DNA of 64,000 nt. Source: CAIWHR01 sp963713275 (GTDB lineage Bacteria; Pseudomonadota; Gammaproteobacteria; Burkholderiales; Casimicrobiaceae). A program made the position numbers and the translations under genes. The DNA is taken from positions 124,001-188,000 of the forward strand of contig CAVQLG010000006.1 in assembly GCA_963713275.1 (NCBI GenBank), read 5' to 3'. The notes beneath the pieces are model-generated. The model saw only the letters and a list, made by a program, of their open reading frames with translations. It was not told the origin of the DNA and made no database searches. Below, one piece after another: positions 43,157 through 54,126 of the stretch. Each line of letters begins with the position of its first letter. The stretch's first letter is position 1.

Positions 43157-44006
43157 GTGTTGCCTCCATGGAAGTCGCTCGGATCACGTCTGCGTCGCAG
43201 GGGGAACGCGCCCACCCCCGCGTGGGCCGCGAACGGGATCGCGCCCCCGGGGGAGAGCTGTTCTTGGGTGTTCGATGTCGGAATGGAGCGCCGTCCGCAG
43301 CTTGCCGACGCGCTGCGGAGCAGCCCGCGGCACAGCCGCCCGACCGTCGCTCGCGGCAGGCGGAACGCACGCCGCGAGCGGGGGCGGCGGCTGCCGAGCG
43401 GCGGCGCATCGCGCTCCGGGGCCGAGGCGCGCCCGGGCCGCAGCGCCTCCCGGGCGAACCACGATCCCCCACGACAGGCTGACGCCGGGCTCCCTCTTGG
43501 CCGGCCAGGTACGACCTTCAAATCGTCGCTCTCGCTGTGGCGCGAGGCGCATCGCCGACGGATGACCATCGACCCTCGGCCTCACGGTTGGATTATAAAT
43601 CCAACTGCACCCGGCCGTCGGAAAAAAGAGGCTCGTTGAGGCTCGACGCAACCGCCGCGGCGGGCGACCCGGGGGTCGGCTGTCCTCCGGGACGCGCTAT
43701 CGATCCCCGGAGCTGCCGCGCGCGGTCCCGGCGCAGGCGAGCCGCCCACGCGCTGACGATCCGATTCTCGACCCCGGGCCGCCGCGCTCCCGCGACGAGT
43801 CGACGCAGGGCCTGCGCCCGCGGCTTGCACGCGAGTGCGGCGGCAGGTACCTTTGTGCTGGCAAGGCCTCGACCCGGCTCGGCTTGGCTGCGATCGGAGT
43901 TGATCCGGGGTGGGCCGGAGGGCCCCTCTCCGGATTCACAGCAGCCCCGCGGCGTCAGCGCCTGCGGCCGTCACGTCGACAAAACCATAGCCTAGAGGTT
44001 GCCCAC
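43157..44006. other. 850-bp intergenic region between the EMC operon and phaZ
   Basis: Both flanking genes are transcribed outward. ORFs here are Arg/Ala/Pro-rich shadows and no regulator gene is readable. The only clear structure is the AT-rich palindrome at 43587-43605; the rest must hold promoters and a leader of up to 430 nt for the operon. Confidence 0.7.
43587..43605. promoter_or_regulatory. AT-rich palindrome with -10-like boxes on both strands
   Basis: GTTGGATT, ATA, AATCCAAC: a perfect 8-bp inverted repeat, very AT-rich in a GC-rich context. The minus strand reads TATAAT (43597-43592) towards the EMC operon and the plus strand TATAAA towards phaZ. It could be a shared operator/promoter; no good -35 is seen. 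Confidence 0.4.
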
Positions 44007-45263
44007 ATGCTCTATCACGTTTACGAAATGCAGCACGTGGCGTTGATGCCGGCGCGCGCAATCGCCGATTACAGCCAGCATCTGCTGCGAAACCCCTTTA
44101 ATCCCCTGTCGCACACGTCGATGGGCCGGTGGATGGCGGCGGCGTGCGACCAGTTCGAGCACCTGACGCGACGCTACGGCAAGCCCAAGTTCGAGCTCCG
44201 GTCGACCACGATCGACGGCGCAGAGGTGGCTATCCACGAGCAGATCGTCGACCGCAAGACTTTTGGCCAGCTCAAGCATTTCCAGCGCCAGGCCGAGGGG
44301 CTCGACGATCCGAAGGTACTGATCGTGGCCCCGCTGTCGGGCCACTACGCGACGCTGCTGCGCGACACGGTGGCGGCATTGCTGCCCGCCCACGACGTAT
44401 TCATCACCGACTGGCGGGACGCCCGCAACGTGCCGCTCTACCAGGGCGGGTTCGACCTCGACGATTACATCGATTACGTGATCCGGTTCCTGGAGACCCT
44501 CGGTCCCAACACCCACGTGCTGGCGGTGTGTCAACCCTGCGCGCCCGTGCTGGCGGCCGTCTCGCTGATGGCGGCGGAGAACCACGAGTGCGTGCCGACG
44601 ACCACGACGCTGATGGGTGGGCCGATCGACGTTCGCTGCAATCCGACGAAGGTGAACGAGCTCGCCAGCACGCGGCCCCTCTCCTGGTTCGAACAGAAGG
44701 TGATCGTGCACGTGCCGCCGCCCAATCCGGGCGTCATGCGGCGCGTCTATCCCGGATTCCTGCAGCTCGCCGGCTTCATGAGCATGAATCTCGAGCGGCA
44801 TTTCGACGCTCACCGGACGATCTTCCGGCACCTGGTCGCGGGCGACGGCGACAGCGCCGCGGAGAAGCGCGAGTTCTACGAGGAGTACCTCGCGGTGATG
44901 GACCTGTGCGCCGAGTTCTACCTGCAGACCGTCAAGACGGTATTCCAGGACTACGCCCTGCCCAAAGGCGAAATGGTGTGGTGGGACGGCGAGAAGGTGG
45001 AGCCGGCCGCGATCGGCAACATGGCGCTGATGACCGTCGAGGGCGAGAGAGACGACATCTGCGGGATCGGCCAGACCCGGGCAGCGCACGATCTGTGCGT
45101 GAACATCCCCGCCGCAATGCGCGAGCACTACGAGCAACCCGGTGTCGGGCACTACGGGATCTTCCACGGTCGCAAGTGGCGGGAGCAGATCATGCCGCGC
45201 GTCGCAGCCTTCATGCGCCGGCACGACAAGGAAGGCCGCGGCCAGCGCAGCGCGGCCCAGTGA
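44007..45263 (+). CDS. phaZ: Intracellular polyhydroxybutyrate depolymerase
   Basis: Mobilises stored PHB granules. The 418-residue protein matches intracellular PhaZ1 in length and start (MLYHVYEMQHVALMPARA). The nucleophile is a Cys rather than lipase-box Ser: LAVCQPCAPVLAAV (near 175); VGHYGIFHGRKW carries the C-terminal His. There is no signal peptide, as expected for the granule-associated enzyme. The ATG at 44007 follows AGAGGTTG. Divergent from the EMC operon, it would supply 3-hydroxybutyrate units and hence crotonyl-CoA. Confidence 0.93.
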   Translation: MLYHVYEMQHVALMPARAIADYSQHLLRNPFNPLSHTSMGRWMAAACDQFEHLTRRYGKPKFELRSTTIDGAEVAIHEQIVDRKTFGQLKHFQRQAEGLDDPKVLIVAPLSGHYATLLRDTVAALLPAHDVFITDWRDARNVPLYQGGFDLDDYIDYVIRFLETLGPNTHVLAVCQPCAPVLAAVSLMAAENHECVPTTTTLMGGPIDVRCNPTKVNELASTRPLSWFEQKVIVHVPPPNPGVMRRVYPGFLQLAGFMSMNLERHFDAHRTIFRHLVAGDGDSAAEKREFYEEYLAVMDLCAEFYLQTVKTVFQDYALPKGEMVWWDGEKVEPAAIGNMALMTVEGERDDICGIGQTRAAHDLCVNIPAAMREHYEQPGVGHYGIFHGRKWREQIMPRVAAFMRRHDKEGRGQRSAAQ

Positions 45264-45399
45264 CCGCGCGTTCGGCGCGCCGCGTGCCCGGCGCGCCGCA
45301 GAGGGCCGCCCGCCGCCGAGCGCAGGCTGGGCGGGAGCGCGACACGAACCGCGCCTCGATCCGCCGGCGCCCTCGCTCGGATGCCGCCCGCGCGACGTG

Positions 45400-46419
45400 T
45401 TACTTGGACTCGAGGTGGTACGAAACGATTCGCTCGATCTCGTTCTTCGAGCCCAAGATCACCGGGCAGCGCTGGTGCAGGTTGGCCGGCTGCAGTTCCA
45501 TGATGCGCTGCGTGCCCGTCGTGGCGAGTCCCCCGGCCTGCTCGACGATGAAGCTCATCGGATTCGCCTCGTACAGCAGGCGCAGCTTTCCTTCCTGGTT
45601 CTTGACACGCAACTTGCTGTCGATCGGGTAGAGGAACACGCCGCCCTGGCACAGCAAGCGGTGCACGTCGGCGATCATCGCGCCCGCCCAGCGCATGTTG
45701 AAGTCCTTGCCGCGCGGGCCGTCCTTGCCGGCAACGCACTCGTCGATGTAGCGGCGCACGGGCGCATCCCAGAAACGCATGTTCGACGCGTTGATCGAGA
45801 ACTCCTTGGTGTCCTCCGGAATCCTGAGGTTCGGATTGGTCAGGATGTACTCGCCGATCCGCTGGTCCAGGGTGAAGCCGTTCACGCCGTGGCCGGTGGT
45901 CAGAACCATCATCGACGACGGCCCGTACAACGCGTAGCCGGCGCACACCTGACGCGTGCCGGGCTGCAGGAAGTCCTCCTCGGTCGCCTCGCCCGAGGCG
46001 CCCTCCGGCCGCCGCAAGATCGAGAAGATCGTGCCAACGGCCCCGTTGACGTCGGTGTTGGACGAACCGTCGAGCGGATCGAACACCAGCAGGTACTTGC
46101 CGCGCGGGTACTGCGCCGGAAGGTGGTAGACGTCGTTCATCTCCTCGGAGGCGAGTGCGGCGACGTGGCCGGCCCACTCGTTGCGCTTGATGAACAGGTT
46201 GTTGGAGATGACGTCGAGCTTCTTCTGCGTCTCGCCCTGGATGTTCTCGGTGTCGGCCGTGCCGAGCACCCCGACCAGGCTGCCGTAGCGGACCGCGCTG
46301 GAAATGGCCTTGCAGGCAATCACGATGTCGTTGACCAGAGCCGTGAAATCGCCCGATACGCCCTTGATCCGCCGTTGTTCTTCGATGATGAGTTCAGTGA
46401 TGGTGGTGCCGATTGCCAT
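45400..46419 (-). CDS. fbp: Class I fructose-1,6-bisphosphatase
   Basis: The key gluconeogenic phosphatase, 339 residues. LASEEMNDV and FDPLDGSSNTDVNGAVGTIFS bind metal and phosphate; MRWAGAMIADVHRLL and LYEANPMSFIVEQAGG are conserved downstream segments. The ATG at 46419 (MAIGTTITEL) is standard. It converges with phaZ across 136 bp. Its position next to C2/C4 assimilation genes fits growth on acetate or stored polymer. Confidence 0.95.
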   Translation of the reverse strand: MAIGTTITELIIEEQRRIKGVSGDFTALVNDIVIACKAISSAVRYGSLVGVLGTADTENIQGETQKKLDVISNNLFIKRNEWAGHVAALASEEMNDVYHLPAQYPRGKYLLVFDPLDGSSNTDVNGAVGTIFSILRRPEGASGEATEEDFLQPGTRQVCAGYALYGPSSMMVLTTGHGVNGFTLDQRIGEYILTNPNLRIPEDTKEFSINASNMRFWDAPVRRYIDECVAGKDGPRGKDFNMRWAGAMIADVHRLLCQGGVFLYPIDSKLRVKNQEGKLRLLYEANPMSFIVEQAGGLATTGTQRIMELQPANLHQRCPVILGSKNEIERIVSYHLESK

Positions 46420-46728
46420 GGTGGAGTGTCCCTGGAGGGTTCGACGCGAAGACGCTGTCCGGCGCGATGCTGCTGCTCCTGCTGGCCGGCAGGCCTTCAT
46501 TTTATCCCTACCCGCGGCATTGCCAAACATCGCGCGCGGCCTTTCGGCGCCGAAGGGCCGGTCCTCTGTGGAACCGTGAGCCGCGCTCGGCCAGGACCGG
46601 GCGCGACCGGGCGCGTCGGTGGCGGGCATCTGCAGTATGATTCCGGCCGGCGCCGCCGAAGAGCGCGGGGGATTTCCCCGGCGCAGCCCAGCGAGCGAGC
46701 GCGGGATCGAGAACGTGCCGGAGGACGA

Positions 46729-47490
46729 ATGAAGAACTACGCGGTGGTGATGCTGGGCGAGAGGTGCCAGATGCGGTGCCAGTTCTGCGCCACCGACGAC
46801 GCGATGGGCACGTTCAGCTGGCAGGAAGCGATCGACCGGCTTCGCGCTCTCCGCAAGGATGGCGTCCACGGCGTCGTCTTCGGTGGAGGCGAGCCTTTCC
46901 TGTGGCCGCACGGGCTGTTCCGGCTCACGCGATTCGCGCGCGAACTCGGTTTCCACGTGCAGATCGGCACCAACGGCATGCACCTGCCGGCCGATTTCGC
47001 CCTGGAGCCCAGCGTCGACCGATGGGTGCTTCCGCTCGAGTCGGTCGCCGCGGCCGTCCACAACGAGCTGCGCCCCTCCCGCTTCGACCACCACGAGATC
47101 ATCCTCTCCCGGCTCGCCACGCTCGCCGCGGCGGGGAAGCCGGTCACGATCTCAACCGTGGTGACGAAGCGCAACGTCGCCGGACTCGGCGCACTCCTGA
47201 CCTGGCTCGAGGACTACCAGGCGCGATCGAACAACCTGCACGCCTGGCACCTCTACCACCTGCTGCTCGTCGGTCGTGGCGGATCCCAGTCCGCGCACCT
47301 GCGCATCGACGATTCGCACTTCGAGGCGCTCCGGTCCGCGCTGCGCACGGACCGGTTCAAGGTTTTCTTCCGCGGCAACATGTTCGCCTCCAGGAACGTG
47401 GATTTCTTCTCCGGCTGCGCCGCCCCGTCGTCGCGGGCAGGCAAGGAATGGCGCGCGCTCGAACCGCTGCCGCGGAAGGCGGCGGGGTGA
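46729..47490 (+). CDS. Small stand-alone radical SAM protein
   Basis: 253 residues from the ATG at 46729 with a GGAGG site. The cluster motif CQMRCQFC (CxxxCxxC) lies near residues 14-21 and the SAM-binding GGGEPFLWP near 50. It ends soon after the partial barrel with no extra Fe-S (SPASM) Cys cluster; only one further Cys (FSGCAAP) is seen. I do not recognise the subfamily or substrate. It is followed 70 bp later by a thioesterase gene and is divergent from fbp. Confidence 0.85.
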   Translation: MKNYAVVMLGERCQMRCQFCATDDAMGTFSWQEAIDRLRALRKDGVHGVVFGGGEPFLWPHGLFRLTRFARELGFHVQIGTNGMHLPADFALEPSVDRWVLPLESVAAAVHNELRPSRFDHHEIILSRLATLAAAGKPVTISTVVTKRNVAGLGALLTWLEDYQARSNNLHAWHLYHLLLVGRGGSQSAHLRIDDSHFEALRSALRTDRFKVFFRGNMFASRNVDFFSGCAAPSSRAGKEWRALEPLPRKAAG

Positions 47491-47560
47491 ACGGGCGCAG
47501 CGCAGGCGCCGCGCACCGCTGACTCGTCCAGTCGCTGCCACTCGCTCGAGGACCCTCGCG

Positions 47561-48016
47561 ATGCCCGTTTTCACGTCCGCCAATCCCGATTACGAGAAAG
47601 CGATCCACGAAAGCTTTGCCCGCCAGGGCATCATGCGGCATATCGGTGCGCGCCTGTGCGCGGTGCGACCCGGTCACGTCGAGATCCGGGTTCCTTACCA
47701 CGACGACCTGTCGCAGCAGCACGGCTTCTTCCACGGCGGCATCGTCGGCACCATCGCGGATTCGGCCGGCGGTTACGCGGCGTTCAGCCTGATGGCGGCC
47801 GGCGACGGCGTGTTGACCGTGGAGTACAAGATCAACCTGGTCGCCCCGGCGGACGGTGAAGAGCTCATCGCCCGTGCGGACGTCGTTCGCCCCGGTCGCA
47901 CGCTGACGGTGTCGCACGCCAGCGTATACGTGACCCAAGGCGGAAAGGAAACGCTCTGCGGCCTGATGCAGCAGACGCTGATGCGCATCGTCGGCCGCGC
48001 CGACGTCACGGGGTGA
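47561..48016 (+). CDS. PaaI-type hotdog thioesterase
   Basis: A 151-residue single-hotdog acyl-CoA thioesterase. GFFHGGIVGTIADSAGGYAA is the active-site segment with the conserved His-Gly-Gly and Asp; YKINLVAPADGEEL and ADVVRPGRTLTVS complete the fold. Probably hydrolyses aryl- or short acyl-CoA; preference cannot be read from sequence. It converges with the acyl-CoA dehydrogenase gene. Confidence 0.88.
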   Translation: MPVFTSANPDYEKAIHESFARQGIMRHIGARLCAVRPGHVEIRVPYHDDLSQQHGFFHGGIVGTIADSAGGYAAFSLMAAGDGVLTVEYKINLVAPADGEELIARADVVRPGRTLTVSHASVYVTQGGKETLCGLMQQTLMRIVGRADVTG

Positions 48017-48189
48017 GGGGCGCGCCGGAACGATCGCTCCGCCGCGCCACGCGGCCGCCCCGCGGCACGGTGCCGCCGCCCTCGCCCGAGCGCGCTTCGC
48101 GCCGGCAGCCTGCCCGCCTCTGCGAGCCGGAAGCCGGCCGCGGGTCGCCGGGGAGGCTCCGAGCACGAGCCCGGCGCCTCCCCGTGCCG

Positions 48190-50151
48190 TCATTCCGCCG
48201 CGACCTTCCTCGGCGCACCCGCCTTGCGCTGGGCGAGCGCCTGCGCCGGATGGTCGTAGTCGTTCTTCTCCCAATCGCGGTACTGCGGCGGAATCGGGTT
48301 GATCGCGCCCTCGGCGAGCCAGGCGAGCTTGCCGTCCATGAACAGGTCGCCCACCTTCCGATACAGGCGGTTGTGGTTCGACCTGACCGCGCGGAAGTTC
48401 GCGGCGATCCGCTGGCGCGCCTCGCGGCAGTACAGATCGGCGAGCTCCTGCGGGGTCGTGTCGGCCGGATTCGCGCCGAGCAGGTGATCGGCATAGGAAA
48501 GCGTGGTGGCCATCACGAACACCTCGACGCCGATGTCCACGAAGTTGCCGAGAATGATCTGCTCTCGCTCGAGCTTCGGCCCGTACTTCGCCATCGTGGC
48601 GAACAACCGCCGCGCGAGCAGCTTGCTGGTCTTGGCCGCGAACGCGAGGTGCTCGCGGTTCGCCGCGTTGAGGTGGGCGGTGGCGAGGCTCCCGCCCGTC
48701 CCCGGCATGTACAGCTTCGGCAGCCAGGTCGAGTAAAAGCCCGCCGCCTTCATCAGCGCCTGGCTCTTGGTGACCTTCTGGCCGGGTTTCGGCTGCATGA
48801 TCGGCATGACGAGCTTGAAGTGCGTGTCGAGCGCCTCGCGCGCCATGATGAGGTGCATGACCTGCGACGAACCTTCGAAGATCCGACCCACGCGCATGTC
48901 GCGGATCACCATCTCGACGCTGGTCGGGCGCTCGCCGCGCTCGTAGAGGGAGGTCGCCCGCTCGTAGCCGCGCCCGCCGCGCACCTGCAGGTAGTCGTCG
49001 AGCATGCGGTACAGCGTCTCGGTGCAGTAGTACTTGGCCGCGGCCGCCTCGAGCCGGATGTCCGCATCCTTGCGGTCGGCGAAGGCGCAGGTGAGCGACA
49101 CCATGCTCTTCATCGCGAAGAGGTGCGCCGCGTAATTGGCGACCATCTTGGTGATGGACTGGTGCTTGCCGACCGGTTGGCCCCACTGCTGCCGGGTCGT
49201 GGTCCACCAGCGGCAGTCGTCGACGAACGCCATCCCCGCGCCGATCGCGGCGGCCGGCAGTCCAAGGCGCCCCACATTGAGTGTCGCCAGGGCGATCTTC
49301 AGGCCCTCGCCGGGCTTGCCGATCATGTTCTCGGCCGGAACCTTGACGTCCTTGAACGTGATCGCGCCGTTGGCGATGCCCCGAAGGCCCATGAACCGGC
49401 AGCGGCGGACGCGCTCGACTCCCGGCCAGCTTGTCTCGACGATGAAGCAGGAAATCTGGGGCAGCGTCTTGCCGCTCGCCAGCACCTTGTCAGGCGTGCG
49501 CGCGAGCACCGCGATCAGCGTGGTCTTGGGGTCGGTGACGTTGGTGCACCAGAGCTTGTCGCCGTTGACGATGTAGTGCTTGCCGTCCTCGGTCGGCGTC
49601 GCGACGGTCGTCATGCGCGCCGGATCGGAGCCCACGTCGGGCTCGGTCAGGGCGAAAGCCGAGATCTCGCCGCGGGCGAGGCGCGGCAGGTACTTGCGCT
49701 TCTGCGCCTCGGTGCCGAACTCGCGCAGCGGCTGCGGCACGCCGATGCTCTGGTGCGCCGACAGGTAGGTAACGGTGTTCGAGCAGTAGCCGCCGACCAG
49801 TCCGAGCACGCGCGCGTAGTTGGTCACCGAGAAACCCAAACCGCCGTACTCTTTCGGGATTTTCATGCCGAAGAGCCCGATGGCCGCCAGCGCGTCGAGC
49901 GTGGCGCCGGGGTACTCACCCTCTTCGTCGATCTTGTACGGGTCGACGTGCTTCTCGAGGGCTTCGCGCACCTTCGCGAGGTATTCGTCGCCGATCTTCT
50001 TGTCCTCGGGCGGCTGGGTCGGGAACGGATGGACCACGTCCCAGCGGAAACTGCCCTTGAACACCTCCCCGGTGAAGCTCACGGCGTCCCATTCCGCCTG
50101 GCGCGCATCTTCCGCCAGCTGCATTGCAACGTCTTTGGCCTTGTCGTCCAT
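48190..50151 (-). CDS. Acyl-CoA dehydrogenase, long form with C-terminal extension
   Basis: 653 residues, about 250 longer than classical enzymes, in line with the FadE/AcdB-like group. FAD/acyl-CoA core: IPKEYGGLGFSV, AFALTEPDVGSDPARM, WCTNVTDPKTT, VRGGRGYERATSLYERGE, and RVGRIFEGSSQVMHL with the catalytic Glu. The C-terminal helical domain ends with KVGDLFMDGKLAWLAEGAI. The ATG at 50151 has GGAGG upstream; the long open frame further upstream is antisense-like shadow over the thiolase. A terminator separates it from fadA, so it likely has its own promoter. Confidence 0.9.
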   Translation of the reverse strand: MDDKAKDVAMQLAEDARQAEWDAVSFTGEVFKGSFRWDVVHPFPTQPPEDKKIGDEYLAKVREALEKHVDPYKIDEEGEYPGATLDALAAIGLFGMKIPKEYGGLGFSVTNYARVLGLVGGYCSNTVTYLSAHQSIGVPQPLREFGTEAQKRKYLPRLARGEISAFALTEPDVGSDPARMTTVATPTEDGKHYIVNGDKLWCTNVTDPKTTLIAVLARTPDKVLASGKTLPQISCFIVETSWPGVERVRRCRFMGLRGIANGAITFKDVKVPAENMIGKPGEGLKIALATLNVGRLGLPAAAIGAGMAFVDDCRWWTTTRQQWGQPVGKHQSITKMVANYAAHLFAMKSMVSLTCAFADRKDADIRLEAAAAKYYCTETLYRMLDDYLQVRGGRGYERATSLYERGERPTSVEMVIRDMRVGRIFEGSSQVMHLIMAREALDTHFKLVMPIMQPKPGQKVTKSQALMKAAGFYSTWLPKLYMPGTGGSLATAHLNAANREHLAFAAKTSKLLARRLFATMAKYGPKLEREQIILGNFVDIGVEVFVMATTLSYADHLLGANPADTTPQELADLYCREARQRIAANFRAVRSNHNRLYRKVGDLFMDGKLAWLAEGAINPIPPQYRDWEKNDYDHPAQALAQRKAGAPRKVAAE

Positions 50152-50315
50152 GGTTCCTCCTTCGTGTTGCCGGATTCCCGCTCGTTCGGTCGTCAAGCGG
50201 CGGGGCTTCGACGCGCGCCTCGCCCCTCTCCCCCCGCAGGCGACGGCCGCCCGATGATACCAGCGTTCGGACCTGTCTACCGGACGGGCTCGGCCTCGGT
50301 CCGGGTCTGTCCACG

Positions 50316-50343
50316 AAAAAGAGCGGCGGGCCGTGCCCGCCGC
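50316..50343 (-). terminator. Rho-independent terminator after fadA
   Basis: On the minus strand a perfect 9-bp stem GCGGCGGGC/GCCCGCCGC with a 3-nt loop is followed by TCTTTTTCG. It lies about 70 bp past the fadA stop and before the acyl-CoA dehydrogenase start. Confidence 0.85.
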
Positions 50344-50414
50344 GCGAAGCCGGACGCCGGAGGCAGGCGCCCCCGCGCGGGCGACTCCTGCCCCCAGGCG
50401 GGTGCGCCTGGCGA

Positions 50415-51590
50415 CTACACCCGCTGCAGCACCGTGGCGATGCCCATGCCCACGCCGATGCACATCGTGGCGAGGCCGAGCTCGGCGTTCTTCTGCTCCA
50501 TGACGTTCACGAGCGCCGTGGTGATGCGCGCCCCCGAGCAGCCGAGCGGGTGACCCAGAGCAATCGCGCCCCCGTTCAGGTTGCACGTTTCCTCCATGCG
50601 CTCCGTGAGACCCAGGTCCTTCACGCACGGCAACGACTGCGCGGCAAACGCCTCGTTGAGTTCGAACACCTGGATGTCGTCGATCTTGAGTCCCGCCTTC
50701 TTCAGCGCCTTCTTCGACGCCGGGACCGGCCCATAGCCCATGATCGCCGGGTCGCAGCCGGCAACCGCCATCGACACGACCTTCGCCCGGGGCTTGAGCC
50801 CCTGCGCCTTGGCGTACTCGTAGCTCGTGACCAGCATCGCCGAAGCACCGTCCGAAAACGCCGACGACGAACCCGCGGTCACGGTGCCGGTCTTCGGATC
50901 GAACGCGGGCTTCAACGTCGCGAGGCTCTCGACCGTCGTCTCGGGCCGGATCACCTGGTCGACCTCGCACAGCACGCGGAAGCCGTCGTCGTTGTGGCCC
51001 TCGATGCCGACGATCTCGTTCTTGAAGCGCCCGGTCTGGGTGGCCTCCCAGGCCTTGGCGTGCGAGCGCGCGGCGAACTTGTCCTGCATCTCGCGGCTGA
51101 TGCCGTGCATCCGCCCGAGCATCTCGGCGGTGAGGCCCATCATGTTCGAGGCCTTGGCGTAATACTTCGAGGAGCCCGGATTGATGTCGATGCCGTGCAT
51201 CATGCCGACGTGGCCCATGTGCTCGACGCCGCCAATCACGAACAGGTCGCCTTGCCCCGTCATGATCTGCGCCGCGGCCATGTGCAAAGCCTGCATCGAC
51301 GAACCGCAAAGGCGGTTCACCGTCTGCCCCGGCACGGTATGCGGCAGGCCGGCGAGCAGCAGCGCGTTGCGGCTGATGTTCATGCCTTGCTCTAGGGTCT
51401 GGTTGACGCAGCCCCAGATCACGTCCTCGACCTCGTTCATGTCGGCCGCGGGATTGCGCTTGAACAGTGCCTTGATCAGTTCGGCCGACAACGCCTCGGC
51501 GCGGACGTTACGGAACATGCCGCCCCTGGAGCGGCTCATGGCGGTGCGCACGCCATCGATAATGACGACATCGCGGGGATTGAGACTCAT
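50415..51590 (-). CDS. fadA: Acetyl-CoA C-acyltransferase (3-ketoacyl-CoA thiolase)
   Basis: 391-residue thiolase ending beta-oxidation cycles. Nucleophile Cys in VNRLCGSSMQALH (near 90), FELNEAFAAQ, HPLGCSGARI with the catalytic His, and the C-terminal CIGVGMGIATV with the second Cys. The ATG at 51590 (MSLNPRDVVI) lies 34 bp after fadB, so a fadBA operon is likely. A role in acetoacetyl-CoA formation for PHB or the ethylmalonyl-CoA route is possible too. Confidence 0.92.
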   Translation of the reverse strand: MSLNPRDVVIIDGVRTAMSRSRGGMFRNVRAEALSAELIKALFKRNPAADMNEVEDVIWGCVNQTLEQGMNISRNALLLAGLPHTVPGQTVNRLCGSSMQALHMAAAQIMTGQGDLFVIGGVEHMGHVGMMHGIDINPGSSKYYAKASNMMGLTAEMLGRMHGISREMQDKFAARSHAKAWEATQTGRFKNEIVGIEGHNDDGFRVLCEVDQVIRPETTVESLATLKPAFDPKTGTVTAGSSSAFSDGASAMLVTSYEYAKAQGLKPRAKVVSMAVAGCDPAIMGYGPVPASKKALKKAGLKIDDIQVFELNEAFAAQSLPCVKDLGLTERMEETCNLNGGAIALGHPLGCSGARITTALVNVMEQKNAELGLATMCIGVGMGIATVLQRV

Positions 51591-51624
51591 GGTGTTCTCT
51601 CCAGAATTCGTGGTGGGCGCTGAC

Positions 51625-53775
<2,151 letters not shown>

Positions 53776-54126
53776 GGGCAAATCTCCCTTCCTCTGGATT
53801 CAAGCGGGCAGGCCGGGCAGCTTGCGGCACCGCGCCCGGATTGTTTTAACAGGACTTTCCGAGTTCGCCTGGCGGTGGGATGCAGCCGGCTACGATGGGC
53901 GCCGGTGCGGCACGCCGGCGATCCAACCGGCGCATTCTATCCCCATTCAAACCAGCGGTCCACAGAGTGCAGGAGCCTGCCGAGCGGGCGTCGGAGCGCG
54001 CCCGCCGGCCCGCCGCCAGCATCGCCCGCATCCGGCGGCGCGGCGGACCCGGGCGAGCGCGCAGGCCCGGCGCCCCGGGGCGCACAATGACGGCCGGCGC
54101 CGCCCGCCCGAACCGAGGAGCCTTCC
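53776..54126. other. 351-bp intergenic region between fadB and glpQ
   Basis: Divergent promoters are expected. An AT-rich stretch near 53843-53863 (complement TTAAAACAAT) and TAGAAT near 53935 on the minus strand are the only promoter-like sequences upstream of fadB. No gene is seen; the rest is GC-rich with short palindromes. Confidence 0.5.

Noticed and set aside
43146..43995. Possible regulator gene between the EMC operon and phaZ
   Set aside because: All frames are Arg/Ala/Pro-rich with no HTH or other domain; treated as intergenic.
45142..46728. Plus-strand frame continuing upstream of the radical SAM gene, across fbp
   Set aside because: Antisense to fbp; radical SAM homology starts at the ATG at 46729, which has a good SD.
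50152..51309. In-frame N-terminal extension of the acyl-CoA dehydrogenase over the thiolase gene
   Set aside because: It shadows fadA; the ATG at 50151 has an SD and begins the family homology, and a terminator lies in between.
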